A stretch of DNA of 64,000 nucleotides from Woeseiaceae bacterium. GTDB lineage: Bacteria > Pseudomonadota > Gammaproteobacteria > Steroidobacterales > Woeseiaceae. The stretch is from NCBI GenBank assembly GCA_030066655.1, contig JASJBE010000001.1, positions 24,041 to 88,040 on the forward strand, in the 5' to 3' direction. Positions 48,944 to 58,904 of this stretch are shown here, piece by piece; the stretch's first letter is position 1; every line of letters begins with the position of its first letter. Both the position numbers and the translations under genes were made by a program. The notes below the pieces were generated by a model that saw nothing but the letters and a program-made list of their open reading frames with translations, had not been told where the DNA came from and made no database searches.

Positions 48944-51180
48944 GCTCTTTCCCTCCTCTGGTCCGCAAGATGCGGCAGCTTCGCGATAATTGACTCTCTT
49001 GCGGTGTCGGTCATCGGCAGGCGAATGCTGATAACGGCACCTCCGTCTTTCCTGTTCTGTGCGCGTATCGATCCCATGTGCTCCTCAACGAGCTTCTTGA
49101 CGATCGCGAGGCCTAAGCCCGTGCCTTTCGGCTTGGTCGTGACGTAGGGATCGAACACCTGGTTCACGGACCCGGTATCGAAGCCGGGACCGTTGTCTTC
49201 TACCCGGATCTGGCAGAACGGCATGCCGTCGATCTCGACTCGACTCAGGAGAATGTCGATTTGGCCGTCCTTGGTGTTCTCGAGTGCCTCAACGGCGTTT
49301 CGGATCAGGTTGTGCAGAATCTGGCGCACGCGACCCATGTCGGCCTCGATCGGCCCGAGGCTCGGGTCCGGCGTGATCGCGATCTCGACGTTCATCCCCT
49401 GCGCCCGATACAGGTCGACGACCTCGTGCACGAGGCCTTCGATGTCGAAGCGACCGAGCTCCATGTCCGGTGCGCGGGCATAGTCCCTGAACGCGTTCAC
49501 CATCTCCTTCATCGCCTCGACCTGCTGCACGATCGTATGCGTCGCGCGATCTAGGATCTGGCCCTCTTCGTCTTCCATCGTGCCTAGGTACTTGCGCCGC
49601 AGTCTCTCGGCGGACAGCTGGATCGGCGTCAGCGGGTTTTTAATCTCGTGCGCCAGCCTTCGCGCCACCTCGCCCCACGCCGCATCGCGTTGTGCCTGCA
49701 ACAGCGCGGTGATGTCATCGAATACGATGACGTAGCCTGCGGGCTTGTCATCCTTGCCGGGCAGCGTCGTACAGGCGCAGGTCAACACTCGTCGACCGAC
49801 CTCGCCGCGCAGGACGATCTGTTCGCGCCACTCGGTTTCTCCCGCTTTCAGGTGCATCATCGACACATCGACAAACTGCTCGACCAGCGGGCCTTCCTTC
49901 GACACGTCCGTCAGTGACTGTCCGGCTCGTGAACCGAGGTCAGTGTTCAGGATAGCGCTCGATGCCTGGTTCGCGTTGCGGATGCGAAACTCGCTGTCCA
50001 GCGCGACAACGCCGGTGGACAGTCGGGCGAGGATGATGGCGAGTCTCGCGCGCTCGGCCTCAACCAGCGACTGGTTCAGGCTGGCCTGCTCGCTCGCAAC
50101 GGCCAGGCGCTGCGTCATGTCATTGAACGAGCGGATCAGGAAGCCGATCTCGTCGCGTGTCGGCTGTGGCAGCTTGAGGTCGAAGTCACCCTTCGCGACC
50201 GCGCGGGTTCCGTAGACGAGTTGCTGGATCGGCGCAACCAGTCGACGTGAGAAGACAAACGCGCCATAGATCGACGCCAGCAGCGTCAGCAGCAGGACGA
50301 CACTCAGTGTCAGCGTGAAGATGCCCTTCAGGTCGTCGCGCAGGAACAGCAGCTCGCTGTATCGCTGATACGAATTCTCGACCGTGTAAGCCATGCGACC
50401 GAGGCGGCTCGTTACCGGGAAATGCGCCTGGATGACGCCCAGCGGCTGCGCCTGTGCCGAACTGTAGAACGGCACCGCCGTCCGGATCTCGTACGTGTCG
50501 GCCTCGAGGGGATCGAGGCTGACGAACGGCCGGTTCTGCCTGAGCTGCAGGATCACTTCTTCCGTAAGACGTTTCGGCAGCGCCGCGGCCGAGCTGTCCG
50601 AGCTGGTCGCAAGAATACGGTTGTTCGCGCCGTACAGCGTCACCTCGCTCGCACCGTTCTCGCGTCGCAGCATACTCAGCTGAAAAATAAAGTCGCGCTC
50701 GCTGACGTTTCTTAAGCTGCGCGCTATCGTCTGCGTCGCTGCCAGGTTGTCACGCATCTGGAGTTCGAGTGCTGCGCGGCTGAGCTGAACCGCGTTGTCG
50801 AGGCCCTCCTCGACTTCGACATCAAACCAGGTATCGATGCCGCGATTGATGAACTGCACCGAGAAGTAGAAGACGATCAGCAGCGGCAGGACGACGAGAC
50901 CCACAAAGATTCCGACCATGCGGGCCTTGAGCTTCGAGCCGGGCACGTTGTCCGAGTACTCCCGGAACAGCCGCACCAGGTTGCCGATGACGAGCAGGAA
51001 CAGCAGGACGACGCCGACGATATTGATGACGAGGATCGCATCGTTCAGGCGGCCGAACTCATCGGAGTTCTGAGCGGTAACGCTCAATAGGAACAGCGCG
51101 ACGACCGCGAGGAGGACGCCGGTGGCGCCTAGCAGGAAGGTCGCGGCTCGTTTTACCGTTCTAATGACCATTCGAACCAT
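48940..51180 (-). CDS. ntrY: NtrY-type sensor histidine kinase
   Basis: 746 residues from ATG 51180; other starts at 51198 and 51171 are possible, and no ribosome site is decisive. Two N-terminal membrane pairs (residues about 10-110 and near 290-310) enclose an extracytoplasmic region. HAMP ([28 protein letters not shown]), PAS, HisKA with [19 protein letters not shown], and HATPase_c ([36 protein letters not shown]) follow. It overlaps ntrX by four bases (ATGA) and DUF4390 by about 30. Confidence 0.94.
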   Translation of the reverse strand: MVRMVIRTVKRAATFLLGATGVLLAVVALFLLSVTAQNSDEFGRLNDAILVINIVGVVLLFLLVIGNLVRLFREYSDNVPGSKLKARMVGIFVGLVVLPLLIVFYFSVQFINRGIDTWFDVEVEEGLDNAVQLSRAALELQMRDNLAATQTIARSLRNVSERDFIFQLSMLRRENGASEVTLYGANNRILATSSDSSAAALPKRLTEEVILQLRQNRPFVSLDPLEADTYEIRTAVPFYSSAQAQPLGVIQAHFPVTSRLGRMAYTVENSYQRYSELLFLRDDLKGIFTLTLSVVLLLTLLASIYGAFVFSRRLVAPIQQLVYGTRAVAKGDFDLKLPQPTRDEIGFLIRSFNDMTQRLAVASEQASLNQSLVEAERARLAIILARLSTGVVALDSEFRIRNANQASSAILNTDLGSRAGQSLTDVSKEGPLVEQFVDVSMMHLKAGETEWREQIVLRGEVGRRVLTCACTTLPGKDDKPAGYVIVFDDITALLQAQRDAAWGEVARRLAHEIKNPLTPIQLSAERLRRKYLGTMEDEEGQILDRATHTIVQQVEAMKEMVNAFRDYARAPDMELGRFDIEGLVHEVVDLYRAQGMNVEIAITPDPSLGPIEADMGRVRQILHNLIRNAVEALENTKDGQIDILLSRVEIDGMPFCQIRVEDNGPGFDTGSVNQVFDPYVTTKPKGTGLGLAIVKKLVEEHMGSIRAQNRKDGGAVISIRLPMTDTARESIIAKLPHLADQRRERA

Positions 51181-51746
51181 TCGCTTTTCAGCTGCCATTC
51201 ACTGCGCCAGAAGAACACGAACCGGAGCGACGGCGGATACTGCTGCGTATTCAGCAGCGCGCGGATGCGCAGTCGGTAGCCTTTATCGGGTTCGAGCAGG
51301 GCATCATCGATAATGGGCAATGCCTGCACCCGGCCTAACGTGTTCAGGGCGGAGTAGAGAGTCGCGAAGGATTCCTGGTTACCGGTATTGACGTTGCGCA
51401 CGATATAGCGCTGGCTCAGCGGCCTGTATTCGAGCTCGTAGCGAACCTTTAGTTCGGCATCGAGGCTGTCCGGCACCCAGCGGCGGGTTCGAATGACCTC
51501 GAGTTGCAGTTCGACCGTCAGCGGCACTCCGGCTTCGAGCGCCTGCAGCGCCTCGCTCGACAGCACGAGCTGAAGCCTTGCATCGAGCGTGTGGACACCG
51601 CTCAGCAACTCGGTCGTCGCCGAGCGAACCTCGAAATACCCCTCGCGCTCGAGATCCTGTTGCGCGTAAGCCGCAGTGCTGATCAGCAGCACGACGAGGC
51701 AGCCCCGGTACAAGCGGCGAAAGGGTTCGATTCGAGATTTCAGCAT
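51153..51746 (-). CDS. DUF4390 domain protein
   Basis: 197 residues. A signal peptide ([16 protein letters not shown]) leads into DUF4390: [48 protein letters not shown], then [27 protein letters not shown]. The family is periplasmic, and genes for it sit between rsmB and ntrY in many gammaproteobacteria. Its last 28 bases overlap the ntrY start region. Function unknown, but the conserved position suggests it works with NtrYX. Confidence 0.92.
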   Translation of the reverse strand: MLKSRIEPFRRLYRGCLVVLLISTAAYAQQDLEREGYFEVRSATTELLSGVHTLDARLQLVLSSEALQALEAGVPLTVELQLEVIRTRRWVPDSLDAELKVRYELEYRPLSQRYIVRNVNTGNQESFATLYSALNTLGRVQALPIIDDALLEPDKGYRLRIRALLNTQQYPPSLRFVFFWRSEWQLKSEWFEWSLER

Positions 51747-51754
51747 TTAACGGT

Positions 51755-53056
51755 TCAGGTAGCCTTCTCAAGGCACGCAAAATAGAAGCCATCCATGCCG
51801 TCCGTTCCCGGCAAGACCTGGTATCCTCGTGCCTGTCGCCGCATTACATCGCGGATGTTGTTATTTTGCAACAGGTCATTCTCGGTCGCGTCCGGCGTTG
51901 CGTCCAGGAACGCGTCGACGACGCGCTCATTTTCATCCTTGAAGACGGAACACGTCACGTACAGCAGGCGCCCGCCCGGCTTCAGCGTCTGCCACAGCGA
52001 ACCCAGCAGCGTTGCCTGTACTCGTGCCAGCGCCGCGATATCCGTTGCTCGCCGCAGGAGCTTGATGTCGGGGTGTCGCCTGATCACACCACTCGCCGAG
52101 CAGGGCGCATCCAGCAAGATAGCGTCGAAGGGGCGCCCATCCCACCAGCCTTTAGTCTCAGACGCGTCTGCGACCGCAATCGTCGCCTCGAGCTGCAAGC
52201 GGTCGAACGTCTCCCGGATTACGCCGGCTCGCCGCTCGTCCACGTCGATGCAGATCAGCGCATCGTCCGGGTCGGCGAGCTCCTTGAGATGCGCACTCTT
52301 GCCGCCCGGCGCTGCGCAGGCATCCAGCATGCGTGCCGCGCCGCCGCCGAGGCACCAGGGCGCCGCGATTTGCGCACCGCCGTCCTGGACGGAGACGAGA
52401 CCGTTAGCAAAGCCCGGCAGACGGCTGACCGGAACCGGCGCTGCGAGGCGTAGCGCCTGCGGCAGCGCCGCATGGCGCTGGTTCTCGTAGCCGGCCTCGT
52501 CGAGCATCGCCTTGTACGAGTCGAGCGTCGTCTGGCGGGTATTGATGCGCAGCCACATCGGCGCCCGCGCATCGTTCGCGGCGAGAATCTGCTGCCAGTC
52601 ATCTGGCCAGTCTGATTGGAGCCGCTCGACGATCCAGGTCGGATGATTGAACCGCGCCTCGAGACTGTCGGGCGCACTGGTTTCTCGCTGCGCTCGCCTT
52701 AAGACGGCGTTAACGAGGCCTGCGAGGCGAGGTTTGCCCAGGCGCTTTGCGGCCTCGACGGTCTCGGCGATTGCCGCATGATCGGGAACCCGCGTGTCAC
52801 TGAGCTGAAACAGGCCGACGTCGATCAGTGCTGCAATGACGCTGTCGCGCGATCGTATCGGACGATCCAACAGCTGCCGGCGACGGTCCTCGAGGCGAAA
52901 GTGCATTCGCAGGGTGCCGTACGCCAGCATGCGAACAAAGGCTTCGTCGTCCGTATCGACCGACCCCAGCGCGGCATCCAGCGATCGGCCGTTGCTGCGG
53001 ACGCCGTCAACGACTCTTGCCGCACTGGCCCGGGCCGCTGCGCCTTTGCGGCTCAC
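51755..53056 (-). CDS. rsmB: 16S rRNA (cytosine-967-C5)-methyltransferase
   Basis: 433 residues. A NusB-like RNA-binding domain occupies about 1-140 (RASAARVVDGVRSNGRSLDAALG). The methyltransferase follows: MLDACAAPGGKSAHLKEL (S-adenosylmethionine site), ICIDVDERRAGVIRETFDRL, DAILLDAPCSASGVIRRHPDIKLLR with the catalytic TRM-like Cys, and VTCSVFKDENERVVDAFL with the second Cys. The GTG start overlaps the fmt stop (GTGA at 53053-53056). Confidence 0.95.
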   Translation of the reverse strand: MSRKGAAARASAARVVDGVRSNGRSLDAALGSVDTDDEAFVRMLAYGTLRMHFRLEDRRRQLLDRPIRSRDSVIAALIDVGLFQLSDTRVPDHAAIAETVEAAKRLGKPRLAGLVNAVLRRAQRETSAPDSLEARFNHPTWIVERLQSDWPDDWQQILAANDARAPMWLRINTRQTTLDSYKAMLDEAGYENQRHAALPQALRLAAPVPVSRLPGFANGLVSVQDGGAQIAAPWCLGGGAARMLDACAAPGGKSAHLKELADPDDALICIDVDERRAGVIRETFDRLQLEATIAVADASETKGWWDGRPFDAILLDAPCSASGVIRRHPDIKLLRRATDIAALARVQATLLGSLWQTLKPGGRLLYVTCSVFKDENERVVDAFLDATPDATENDLLQNNNIRDVMRRQARGYQVLPGTDGMDGFYFACLEKAT

Positions 53057-53988
53057 GTCGAGAAATTCTGGTCGGACAGGTTCATGGCATCGGCCAGCTG
53101 GTGAGCCATGACCCGCCCCTTGCCGGCTCGCTGCAGTTCCTCGAGCAACAGGCCCCCGTGTCCACAGGCGACCAGCACGCCGGCTTTCGACACCTCGATC
53201 ACCTCGCCCGGCTCACCCGCCGCGTCGTCGACGGTTTGCGCCTGCCAGCACTTGACGCGCCGGCCGTCGACAATGAAGAAGCTCCCCGGCACCGGGTTGA
53301 ACGCCCTGACCTTTCGCGCAAGCGTCTCGGCGCTCTCCCGCCAATCGAGCTCCGCATCGGCGGTGCTGACTTTGCCGGCATAGGTCGCACAAGCCTCGTC
53401 CTGGACCTGGGCCTCAAGCGTTCCGGCAGCGATCTCATCAATGTGGCGAACCAGCAGGTCGCCGCCCAGCGTCGCAAGTCGGTCGTGCAGAACACCCGCC
53501 GTGTCGTCCGGCTCGATTCGGACGGCTTCGCTGACAAAGACGGGCCCGGTGTCGAGACCCGCCTCCATCTGCATGAGACTGATGCCGGTCTCGGTGTCAC
53601 CGGCCAGTATCGCTGCCTGTATCGGCGCCGCGCCGCGCCAGCGCGGCAGAATCGATGCGTGCACGTTCAGGCAGCCGTGCCGCGGTACGTCGAGGATGTC
53701 CTGCGGCAGCAGCAGTCCGTAGGCGGCGACGACCAGCAGGTCAGGCTCGAAGGCCCTGAGCGTATCGGCCGCCCCCTCGTCCCGCAGCGTACGGGGCTGC
53801 AGCACGGGGATCTCGTGCTCGTTCGCGTACTGCTTCACCGGGCTCTGCTTGAGCTTTTTGCCACGGCCCGCGGGCCGGTCAGGCTGAGTGTAGACCGCGA
53901 CCGGAGGATGGCCGCCATCGACGAGCGCTTTCAGTGATGCGAGCGCGAAGTCGGGGGTGCCTGCAAAAACGATAGCCGGCCGGGTCAT
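53053..53988 (-). CDS. fmt: methionyl-tRNA formyltransferase
   Basis: 311 residues. It formylates initiator Met-tRNA. MTRPAIVFAGTPDFALASLKALVDGGH opens the formyl-transfer domain, with NVHASILPRWRGAAPIQAAILAGDTETGISLMQMEAGLDTGPV containing the catalytic N-H-D set. The C-terminal OB-fold binds tRNA (FNPVPGSFFIVDGRRVKCWQA). Together with def upstream it makes the usual formylation/deformylation pair. Confidence 0.97.
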   Translation of the reverse strand: MTRPAIVFAGTPDFALASLKALVDGGHPPVAVYTQPDRPAGRGKKLKQSPVKQYANEHEIPVLQPRTLRDEGAADTLRAFEPDLLVVAAYGLLLPQDILDVPRHGCLNVHASILPRWRGAAPIQAAILAGDTETGISLMQMEAGLDTGPVFVSEAVRIEPDDTAGVLHDRLATLGGDLLVRHIDEIAAGTLEAQVQDEACATYAGKVSTADAELDWRESAETLARKVRAFNPVPGSFFIVDGRRVKCWQAQTVDDAAGEPGEVIEVSKAGVLVACGHGGLLLEELQRAGKGRVMAHQLADAMNLSDQNFST

Positions 53989-54013
53989 GGAGTTATCGAT
54001 GCAGGGGGTTTGA

Positions 54014-54532
54014 TCAGGCGCTCACGGCGGCCGCCTGGTGGCGGCGGTCTTTCTCGAGTCGTTTGCGAATCCTTGTTCGTTTGGCCTCGGAGATGTAGTC
54101 GACGAACAGCTTTCCGTCGAGATGGTCAATCTCGTGCTGAACGCAGACCGCGAGCAGGCCCTCCAGGTCTTCCTCGCGAACCTCGCCGTCGCGATCCAGG
54201 TACTTGAGGCGGATCGTATCGGCGCGTTTGACCTCTTCGTAGTAGCCCGGTACCGACAGGCAGCCTTCCTCGGTCGTTGTGACGCCGTCTTTCTCGACGA
54301 TCACCGGGTTAATGAATACGCGGGGCTCACTTTGGTCACCGCTGACATCCGCAACGAGGAAGCGCTTGTGGATGTCGACCTGCGTGGCAGCCAATCCGAT
54401 GCCGGGCGCGGCATACATGGTCTCAAACATGTCGTCGATGGTGGCTCGCAGGGCGTCATCAACCGTCTCGACGGGCTTCGCCTTCTTGCGGAGCCTCGGA
54501 TCGGGAAATTCCAAAATAGTGAGTTTTGCCAT
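54014..54532 (-). CDS. def: peptide deformylase
   Basis: 172 residues. It removes the formyl group from new proteins. The three family motifs are present: [20 protein letters not shown] (Cys metal ligand) and [14 protein letters not shown] (two His ligands and the catalytic Glu). It starts with [15 protein letters not shown]. An AT-rich tract follows upstream with TATTAT (54546-54551) that could be the -10 element, although no clear -35 is seen. First gene of the leftward def-fmt-rsmB run. Confidence 0.97.
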   Translation of the reverse strand: MAKLTILEFPDPRLRKKAKPVETVDDALRATIDDMFETMYAAPGIGLAATQVDIHKRFLVADVSGDQSEPRVFINPVIVEKDGVTTTEEGCLSVPGYYEEVKRADTIRLKYLDRDGEVREEDLEGLLAVCVQHEIDHLDGKLFVDYISEAKRTRIRKRLEKDRRHQAAAVSA

Positions 54533-54813
54533 AATTCAGATTGTTAAATAATAGGATCGTCGATCCAAAATCATTTGTTTGCTCGCGCATTTTGCAAGGC
54601 CGCGCCTGCCAGATTTTCTACAAGAACGCCCTAAATAATTGACTTCATTGAATATGATGACAGACAATGCGGCAGGCTTCAGGTCCGTTTTTGGGCGGTC
54701 TGCGGGCCTTAAAAATGTGACGTATGCAAGCTATCGACCGTTCGGAACGACATATTATAGCAACGCAACAGGCCCAACGGCCCGAATCGGCTTCCAGGGA
54801 GCAACAGCCAACC

Positions 54814-56010
54814 ATGGTCCACCGCAAAGCACGCTTGATTAAGGGTATCCGAGTCGCCGCAATCTCGATGGCGGTCACACTCGCCGGATGCTCATCCTTG
54901 AATTCAATGAATCCGTTTGGTGGTGGCAGTGAGCCCCAGGCGGCGACGCCGGTCGAACGGCCCGCCCCGGCGCCGGTCCGCTCGACGTCCGTTGACGAAA
55001 GCGCTAACACCGTGCCCGCGTACAGCGGCCCGGTCGTGACGCGAGTCAACGAGCCTGTGCCCCTCGCGAAAGGACACCCCGACGAGTACGTCGTTCAGCT
55101 CGGCGACACGCTGTGGGATATCGCAGGGCAGTTCCTGAACGATCCGTGGTTCTGGCCCGAGATCTGGTATGTGAACCCCGAGATTGAGAACCCGCACCTT
55201 ATATACCCCGGCGATGTGCTCGGCCTCGTCTACATCGACGGCCAGCCGCGTATCACGAACGTTCGCGCGTCGACGTTCCGTTTGTCGCCGCAGGCTCGCG
55301 TCTCACCGCTGACCCAGGCTGTAGCCAGCGTTCCTTACGACGCGGTCTCGGCGTTCCTGAGCACGGGCGTCATCCTCGAGAAGGGACAGGCTGACTCGCT
55401 GCCCTACATGCTCGAGACGCGCGGCGATCACCTGATCGCATCTGCAGGCAATGAGATCTATGTCCGTGGTGTCGACGGCGCCCCGGCCGGCACTCGCTAC
55501 AGCCTCGTCAAAGTCGGCGACGCGCTGTATGACCCGGACGACAATCGGCTGGTGGGTTACCAAGGCATCTTCGTCGGCGCCGGCACGTTGCGTCGTGGCG
55601 GTGACCCGTCAACGGTTGCGCTGACCGAAAGCAAGCAGGAGGCCGTGATCGGCGATCGCCTGATTCCGGAGGCTGTCGACATTCCGCTGAATTTCTTCCC
55701 GCGTGCACCCAGTTACGAGGTCGAGGGTCGGATCATCTCCGTCGTCGGCGGTGTTTCGCAGATCGGCCAGTACCAGGTCGTGGTTCTCAACCGCGGCTCT
55801 GCCAACGGCCTCGTCGTTGGTGATGTCTTGAGCGTCTTCCAGACCGGCGAAGAAATCGACGATCGGGTCGGTGGCGGCAAGGTCAGGCTGCCGGATGAGG
55901 AAGCCGGAACGGCGATGGTGTTCAAGGTCTATGATCGCATCAGCTACGCACTGGTCATGGAAGCAGAGACGAACATCAACGTACTCGATACGGTACGCAA
56001 CCCGTCCTGA
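54814..56010 (+). CDS. LysM domain-containing lipoprotein
   Basis: 398 residues from ATG 54814 (VHRKARLIKGIRVAAISMAVTLAGCSSLNS). A lipobox with Cys is at about 25. The LysM domain (about 90-140) reads YVVQLGDTLWDIAGQFLNDPWFWPEIWYVNPEIENPHLIYPGDVL, which binds peptidoglycan. The remaining 250 residues are beta-rich, with several short repeats of IISVVGGVSQIGQYQVVVLNRG type. Genes of this type stand beside def-fmt and dprA in many gammaproteobacteria. No catalytic domain is visible. The preceding 281 bases hold promoters for both directions. Confidence 0.92.
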   Translation: MVHRKARLIKGIRVAAISMAVTLAGCSSLNSMNPFGGGSEPQAATPVERPAPAPVRSTSVDESANTVPAYSGPVVTRVNEPVPLAKGHPDEYVVQLGDTLWDIAGQFLNDPWFWPEIWYVNPEIENPHLIYPGDVLGLVYIDGQPRITNVRASTFRLSPQARVSPLTQAVASVPYDAVSAFLSTGVILEKGQADSLPYMLETRGDHLIASAGNEIYVRGVDGAPAGTRYSLVKVGDALYDPDDNRLVGYQGIFVGAGTLRRGGDPSTVALTESKQEAVIGDRLIPEAVDIPLNFFPRAPSYEVEGRIISVVGGVSQIGQYQVVVLNRGSANGLVVGDVLSVFQTGEEIDDRVGGGKVRLPDEEAGTAMVFKVYDRISYALVMEAETNINVLDTVRNPS

Positions 56011-56034
56011 TCAGACACCACCGAGCTTAATGTC

Positions 56035-56059
56035 GACGGCGCCTTCGGGCGCCGTTGTC
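56035..56059. terminator. hairpin after LysM gene, likely terminator
   Basis: GACGGCGCC-TTCG-GGCGCCGTT forms a long G/C stem with UUCG loop, 25 bases after the stop. The T content after it is modest (GTTGTCGTAT), so I rate it a likely rather than certain terminator. It also stands between two convergent genes. Confidence 0.6.
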
Positions 56060-56132
56060 GTATCAAGAGATGTTGCCGTGCAGGTCGGTCTCCCGTGCTC
56101 GAGTCTTGCGAGCGCCGCCTGCAGGTGACCGC

Positions 56133-56468
56133 TCATCCGCCGGATTCCGGTCGCGCTTTCGTCCCTCGCTCGTCGCGGCGAGTGACCCAGTCGACGGCGA
56201 AGAAGGCGAGCGTTCGCTGCCAGCCACAAACCCGTGCCTGTTGAAAAAATGTTAGCGCGATCCTCGGCCAACCGGTATCGCGCAGCTCAATCCCTGCGAG
56301 GTCACAAGAAGCCGTACCGCCGGCCATCGACGGAAGCGTCGACGTCGAGACCGACGGATCGGCCGTGGGTTCGGCGACTACGAGGACGGTCGCGAGCACC
56401 GCGACAACCAGGCAGAGCCAGGATGCGAGCCTGCGCCGTGGCCTGCCTGACCGTCTGCCACGCGTCAT
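56133..56468 (-). CDS. hypothetical protein with membrane segment
   Basis: 111 residues starting at the ATG that overlaps the stop of the preceding gene (56468-56470). An Arg-rich head is followed by one membrane helix (LASWLCLVVAVLATVLVVAEP). The rest holds two cysteines and no known domain. The overlap and GC content fit a second gene of a small operon. Support is modest because the strong GC bias allows open frames of this size by chance. Confidence 0.4.
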   Translation of the reverse strand: MTRGRRSGRPRRRLASWLCLVVAVLATVLVVAEPTADPSVSTSTLPSMAGGTASCDLAGIELRDTGWPRIALTFFQQARVCGWQRTLAFFAVDWVTRRDERGTKARPESGG

Positions 56469-56884
56469 CACGCAGCCCCTGCGAGCTTCAGCACCAGGCT
56501 AACGGCGCCGTAGCCGGCAGCCGCGCCCAGCAATGCGCTGCCCGCCAGCGTCCACGCCGATACCGGCTCACAGGATGCAATGGTGCTCTCGGCGTAGGCG
56601 AGTTGCTCGTCCCCGTGACTGACGGTACAGGTCACGCGAGGTACGCGGAAGCTCGGCAAGGCGATAGTGACGTTGACGGCCCGACCGTCGAGATCCAGGC
56701 TGTGCCGGCTCTTTTTGGACCACGAGATTCGGCTCGCGACGAGCTCATCGTCGACCCAAATCCGCTCCCGACCGCTGATCGCCGAGTTGTGCACGGTGAC
56801 CCGGCGGCCGTCGATGTCAAAGTAGAACCAGAAGCCGTTACGGATTCCGGGCTCGATGTTGCGATCGATGTTCGTTGCGTTCAT
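56468..56884 (-). CDS. hypothetical protein with C-terminal membrane helix
   Basis: 138 residues from ATG 56884, with AAGGAG seven bases before it. The centre (FWFYFDIDGRRVTVHNSAISGRERIWVDDELVASRISWSKKSRHSLDLDGRAVNVTIAL) is a beta-rich domain of FAIM- or SHD1-like layout; this is a guess from strand pattern. A C-terminal hydrophobic hairpin follows (WTLAGSALLGAAAGYGAVSLVLKLAG). No cysteine pattern is notable. Overlaps the next gene by ATGA. It diverges from dprA by 256 unassigned bases. Confidence 0.65.
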   Translation of the reverse strand: MNATNIDRNIEPGIRNGFWFYFDIDGRRVTVHNSAISGRERIWVDDELVASRISWSKKSRHSLDLDGRAVNVTIALPSFRVPRVTCTVSHGDEQLAYAESTIASCEPVSAWTLAGSALLGAAAGYGAVSLVLKLAGAA

Positions 56885-57140
56885 TTGCTGACTCCTTGTT
56901 TTCGTCGTTGCGTCGCCGGCCAATGCCGACGTGGAGCCAGTCTCGTGATTTCACGGTCCTAAGAACACGCCAGGAACACGCCAGGAACACGTCTGTCGCA
57001 AGGCTGTCAGTCGCTGTCAGGTTGCTGTCGGGCGCTTGCAGACGGCGCCTGACAGACAATTTCGGCAGTTCGTCCCGATTAGCCGCCGCGCTGCGCCGGC
57101 TTCAGCGCTATAGTTCAGTGTTCGTCAGGCTCGAGACCTT

Positions 57141-58271
57141 ATGCAGGAACAGCAAAGCGCCATCATCGTTGCATCGCTCGCGCGACTGCGGGCCGGCCAG
57201 CTCAATAACCTGGTGGCCCGGTTCGGCGACCTTGCCTCTGCCCTCGGGCAGTCTGCAGCCCGCCTGACGGATGCGGGCCTGACGGAGCAGCAGGCAGACA
57301 GGATACGGGCCCCCGAAGCGTCGGCAGTCGCAGCCACGATGGACTGGCTGCAGACAGAAGGTCACACGCTGCTGGTCCTGGGCGACGAGTCTTACCCGCA
57401 GCTGCTGGCCGGTATCGACGACCCGCCGCCGTTTTTGTACGTCAACGGTGGCGTTGACGCACTGCACCTCCCGAGCCTCGCCATCGTTGGCAGCCGCAAC
57501 CCGACGAAAGGGGGAGAACGAAATGCGTCTGATTTCGCCGAGCACCTCGCCGGCAACGGCTTCGTCGTGGTCAGCGGGCTCGCACAGGGCATCGACACCG
57601 CCGCGCATCGCGGTGCGCTCGCGTCTGGCGGGTCGACGGTCGCCTGCCTCGGACACGGCATTGACCGGATCTATCCGGCGGCGAACCGGGACCTGGCACA
57701 CAGCATTGCGGCGCAGGGCGCCCTGGTCAGCGAATTCCCGCTGGGCACAGCGCCGGACAAGCGACACTTTCCCCAGCGCAACCGCCTGATCAGCGGCTTG
57801 AGCCTGGGCACGCTCGTCGTAGAGGCCGCGAAACGCAGCGGTTCGCTGATCACCGCCCGGCTTGCCGGGGAGCAGGGGCGAGAGGTCTTCGCGATACCGG
57901 GCTCAATCCACAATGCGCTGTCGCGTGGCTGCCACCAGCTCATCCGTTCCGGCGCCAAGCTCGTCGAGTCGGCGGATGACATCGTGGCCGAGCTGGGCCA
58001 CTGGATCAGTCACCTCAGGCAGCCGGAAACGGAAGTCGAGACCTCGGTCACTGAGGATCTCAACGATGAGCAGAAGGACCTGCTCAACATAATGGGTCAT
58101 GACCCCGTCAGCATCGATTCGCTGGTCGAGGGCTCCGGTTTGACGATCGACCAGCTTTCATCCATGCTTCTGATTCTCGAACTCGAAGGACGAGTTGAAA
58201 AACTGCCAGGAGGGCAGTACGCCACCCTCCACCGGCCGGACTCAGCCGAGCGGCCCAGCAACACAAAATAA
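57141..58271 (+). CDS. dprA: DNA-processing protein A
   Basis: 376 residues. DprA (Smf) protects incoming single-stranded DNA and loads RecA during natural transformation. An N-terminal SAM-like region is followed by the Rossmann DprA fold: LAIVGSRNPTKGGERNASDFAEHLAGNGFVVVSGLAQGIDTAAHRGAL, then FPQRNRLISGLSLGTLVVEAAKRSGSLITARLAGEQGREVFAIPGSIH. The C-terminal winged helix is at about 310-370 (ILELEGRVEKLPGGQYA). Ends 20 bases before smg. Confidence 0.95.
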   Translation: MQEQQSAIIVASLARLRAGQLNNLVARFGDLASALGQSAARLTDAGLTEQQADRIRAPEASAVAATMDWLQTEGHTLLVLGDESYPQLLAGIDDPPPFLYVNGGVDALHLPSLAIVGSRNPTKGGERNASDFAEHLAGNGFVVVSGLAQGIDTAAHRGALASGGSTVACLGHGIDRIYPAANRDLAHSIAAQGALVSEFPLGTAPDKRHFPQRNRLISGLSLGTLVVEAAKRSGSLITARLAGEQGREVFAIPGSIHNALSRGCHQLIRSGAKLVESADDIVAELGHWISHLRQPETEVETSVTEDLNDEQKDLLNIMGHDPVSIDSLVEGSGLTIDQLSSMLLILELEGRVEKLPGGQYATLHRPDSAERPSNTK

Positions 58272-58291
58272 GTCAGGGGACTCCTCGACGC

Positions 58292-58768
58292 ATGAAAGAA
58301 AACGTACTCGACGTATTAATGTATCTCTTCGAGACCTACGTAGATACGGAAGACAACCCGGAACCTGATCAGAACGAACTGCGGAACGACCTCTCGCTGG
58401 CTGGCTTCGGTGACGCCGAGATCGATCGCGCACTCGACTGGCTCGATGAACTGACAGACCACCAGAACGTCGCCAGCGTCGTCGCGGATTCGTCACGCGG
58501 CACGCGGGTCTACTCCGAGTTCGAGATGGACCGGCTGGATGTCAGCTGCCGCGGCTACATTGCCTACCTCGAGCAGATCGGCATCCTCTCCGTGTCGCAG
58601 CGAGAGATCCTGATCGATCGCCTGCTGGCGTTGGAAACCGACGATATCGACGTCGAGCAGATCAAGTGGGTTGTGCTCATGGTGCTGTTTAGCCAGCCCG
58701 GTCAGGAGCAGGCTTATGCACAGATGGAGGATCTGGTTTTCGAAGAGAACACGGGGATGGTTCACTAA
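58292..58768 (+). CDS. smg: DUF494 family protein Smg
   Basis: 158 residues, full length. The family signature begins MKENVLDVLMYLFETYVDTED, continues LRNDLSLAGFGDAEIDRALDWLDEL, then IRLDVSCRGYIAYLEQIGILSVSQREILIDRLLAL and QIKWVVLMVLFSQPGQEQAYAQMEDLVF. Function is unknown, but smg is nearly always next to dprA. A strong terminator follows about 70 bases later. Confidence 0.96.
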   Translation: MKENVLDVLMYLFETYVDTEDNPEPDQNELRNDLSLAGFGDAEIDRALDWLDELTDHQNVASVVADSSRGTRVYSEFEMDRLDVSCRGYIAYLEQIGILSVSQREILIDRLLALETDDIDVEQIKWVVLMVLFSQPGQEQAYAQMEDLVFEENTGMVH

Positions 58769-58837
58769 CGATAGAGACATTCCAGCCGCGAGAACTGTTC
58801 GGGCCTTCCTTGACACCTCGCGCTGAAGCACGTAATT

Positions 58838-58868
58838 AAACCGCGGCAATGCCCGCGGTTTATTTTTT
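58838..58868 (+). terminator. intrinsic terminator after smg
   Basis: AAACCGCGG and CCGCGGTTT form a nine-base stem around a six-base loop, followed by ATTTTTT. It separates the dprA-smg transcript from topA. Confidence 0.92.
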
Positions 58869-58904
58869 CCGGGCAGCATCACGGTTAAGGAAAACAGACC
58901 ACGC